Of a DNA stretch of 51,266 bases, positions 50,300-51,266 are shown piece after piece. The translations under genes and the position numbers were made by a program. Each line of letters begins with the position of its first letter. Within the stretch, counting starts at the first letter, position 1. The stretch is from Vibrio aestivus (GTDB lineage: Bacteria; Pseudomonadota; Gammaproteobacteria; Enterobacterales; Vibrionaceae), in assembly GCA_003263845.1 (NCBI GenBank), contig JYJN01000046.1:1-51266 (forward strand). Direction: 5' to 3'. The notes under the pieces were generated by a model. It was not told the DNA's origin. It did not search any database and saw only the letters and a program-made list of their open reading frames with translations.

Positions 50300-50716
50300 A
50301 TGGAATCGTTGAAAGTAAAAGACTACATGACCCATCAAGCGGTGACGTTTACCCCAGACATGTCACTCAGTGCTGCTTTGGAGAAGGTCATCCGAACAAA
50401 ACATCATGGTGGCCCAGTAATTAATGACCGAGAAGAGGTCATTGGTTTTCTCTCAGAGCAAGATTTACTGGATAAACTGGTTAAAGTTGCTTATTCCTGT
50501 CAAGACACATACATGGTCAGTGACTGCATGCACGGAGAAGTTCTATCGGTGTCGCCAGAAACCAGTATTATTGAGATGTCCGATAAAATGAAAGTCGGAA
50601 AGCCTAAAGTATACCCAGTGGTCGATAATGGTAAGTTAGTGGGAATCATTACTCGCCACGATGTGTTGAAAGCAGTGTCTTTGTATATCGATGATTGCTT
50701 TAAACATCCGGTATGA
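50300..50716 (+). CDS. CBS-domain pair protein
   Basis: A 138-residue cytoplasmic protein made of two CBS domains (about 1-60 and 70-130), which usually bind adenosine nucleotides as energy sensors. Motifs are VKDYMTHQAVTFTPDMSL, GGPVINDREEVIGFLSEQDLL and YPVVDNGKLVGIITRHDVL. The start at 50300 is fixed by AAGGAG six bases before; the longer reading from 50264 has no ribosome site. Partner unknown. Confidence 0.88.
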   Translation: MESLKVKDYMTHQAVTFTPDMSLSAALEKVIRTKHHGGPVINDREEVIGFLSEQDLLDKLVKVAYSCQDTYMVSDCMHGEVLSVSPETSIIEMSDKMKVGKPKVYPVVDNGKLVGIITRHDVLKAVSLYIDDCFKHPV

Positions 50717-50736
50717 TAAGTTTGAGCAATGAATAG

Positions 50737-50758
50737 AAGGCGCGTAAGCGCCTTTTTT
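50737..50758 (+). terminator. Rho-independent terminator after the CBS gene
   Basis: AAGGCGC and GCGCCTT arms around GTAA are followed by six T. Confidence 0.9.
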
Positions 50759-50784
50759 GCTTTCTAGCGATTTAAGGGGACTTC

Positions 50785-51266
50785 ATGCCTAATCAAAGTG
50801 CCAAGTTTGTTACTGGTTCTACTATGCGCCACATTTTAGTGATGTCTGGAGCAGGCTCAGTCGGACTCATGGCGCTGTTTGTCGTCGATTTACTCGATAT
50901 GCTGTTTATTAGTATGTTGGGTCAAGTTGAGTTGGCGGCGGCTGTCGGCTTTGCGGGTACTTTGGTGTTTTTTCCACCTCCATCTCTATTGGCACCTCAA
51001 TCGCAATGGGTGCGCTGGTTTCGAAAGCTATCGGAGCGAAACAACGAGATCAAGCTCGGCAGTTGAGCGCGAGTATCATGCTGACGGCATTCATTATTAG
51101 CTGTGCGATTAGCGCTTTGATGTATGTTTACATTCCTGAGCTGCTGGCCAGTATAGGCGCGCAAGGTTATGCCGCGGAGCGGGCAGAGGCCTATCTAAGA
51201 ATTTTGTTACCGAGTAGCCCAGTGATCGCCTTAGCAATGGCTGCGGGCGCTGGGTTACGTGCCGCA
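50785..51266 (+). CDS. MATE-family efflux transporter (N-terminal part, frame broken once)
   Basis: The gene starts at ATG 50785 (MPNQSAKFVTGSTMRHILV) and runs off the window end. It reads as a MATE multidrug/Na+ antiporter: hydrophobic helices with LFVVDLLDMLFISMLGQVEL and AAAVGFAGTLVFF. A T is missing from the T6 run 50968-50973; in the next frame the protein goes on with STSISIGTSIAMGALVSKAI to GAGLRAA at the edge. No substrate can be named. Confidence 0.85.

Overview
The window is a stretch of core chromosome from a gammaproteobacterium of the genus Vibrio. The evidence is the complete quorum-sensing locus qrr1-luxO-luxU next to uvrB, the sodium-type flagellar gene motY, a NagE without an EIIA domain, and NagC, Fur, LuxO and Rnf/Rsx proteins that read as typical Vibrio sequences. 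I see no phage, insertion sequence, integron or CRISPR array. The species cannot be told from the sequence alone.

Layout. 1-8087: asnB, a CPA2-type antiporter, nagC-nagA (minus) and divergent nagE (plus), sharing a control region with NagC-like and CRP-like sites. 8255-17040: glnS, fur, a DUF4442 gene, fldA, a DUF2788 gene, the esterase gene ybfF, seqA, pgm, a DUF1853 gene and a Nif3-family gene, in an order resembling E. coli glnS-fur-fldA-ybfF-seqA-pgm. 17056-28423: gltA divergent from sdhCDAB-sucABCD, the lower TCA cycle, with a well-formed ArcA-type box between them. 28552-33349: an NhaC-like antiporter, rnt, motY, a DUF2753-like gene behind a strong Fur box, gloA and nth. 33386-39648: the Rsx (Rnf) electron-transport operon rsxABCDGE, in which RsxC carries a long Ala/Lys repeat tail. 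39649-40694: tRNA-Asn with its promoter and terminator, a tRNA-like remnant, an inverted pair of DnaA boxes and a LexA box ahead of uvrB. 40695-44826: uvrB, the Qrr1 small RNA, luxO and luxU. 44863-51266: yvcK, a probable Moco riboswitch and moaABCDE, a PAS-GGDEF protein, a short NrtS-like membrane protein, a CBS-pair protein and the start of a MATE transporter cut by the window end.

Working together: PTS uptake of GlcNAc and its deacetylation are controlled by NagC; the TCA genes form one directional block under likely ArcA control; LuxU passes phosphate to LuxO, which with sigma-54 drives qrr1, and Qrr1 can pair with the luxO leader; the moa genes supply molybdenum cofactor and sit near a putative nitrate/nitrite carrier.

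Quality warning: 21 otherwise well-conserved genes carry 32 one-base frame breaks (about 24 deletions, mostly in short G/C runs, and 8 insertions, mostly making A6 or T6). The pattern, in essential genes such as glnS, sucA and gltA's neighbours, points to sequencing or consensus error rather than gene decay. I list each such gene as one CDS over its full extent and state where the frame breaks.
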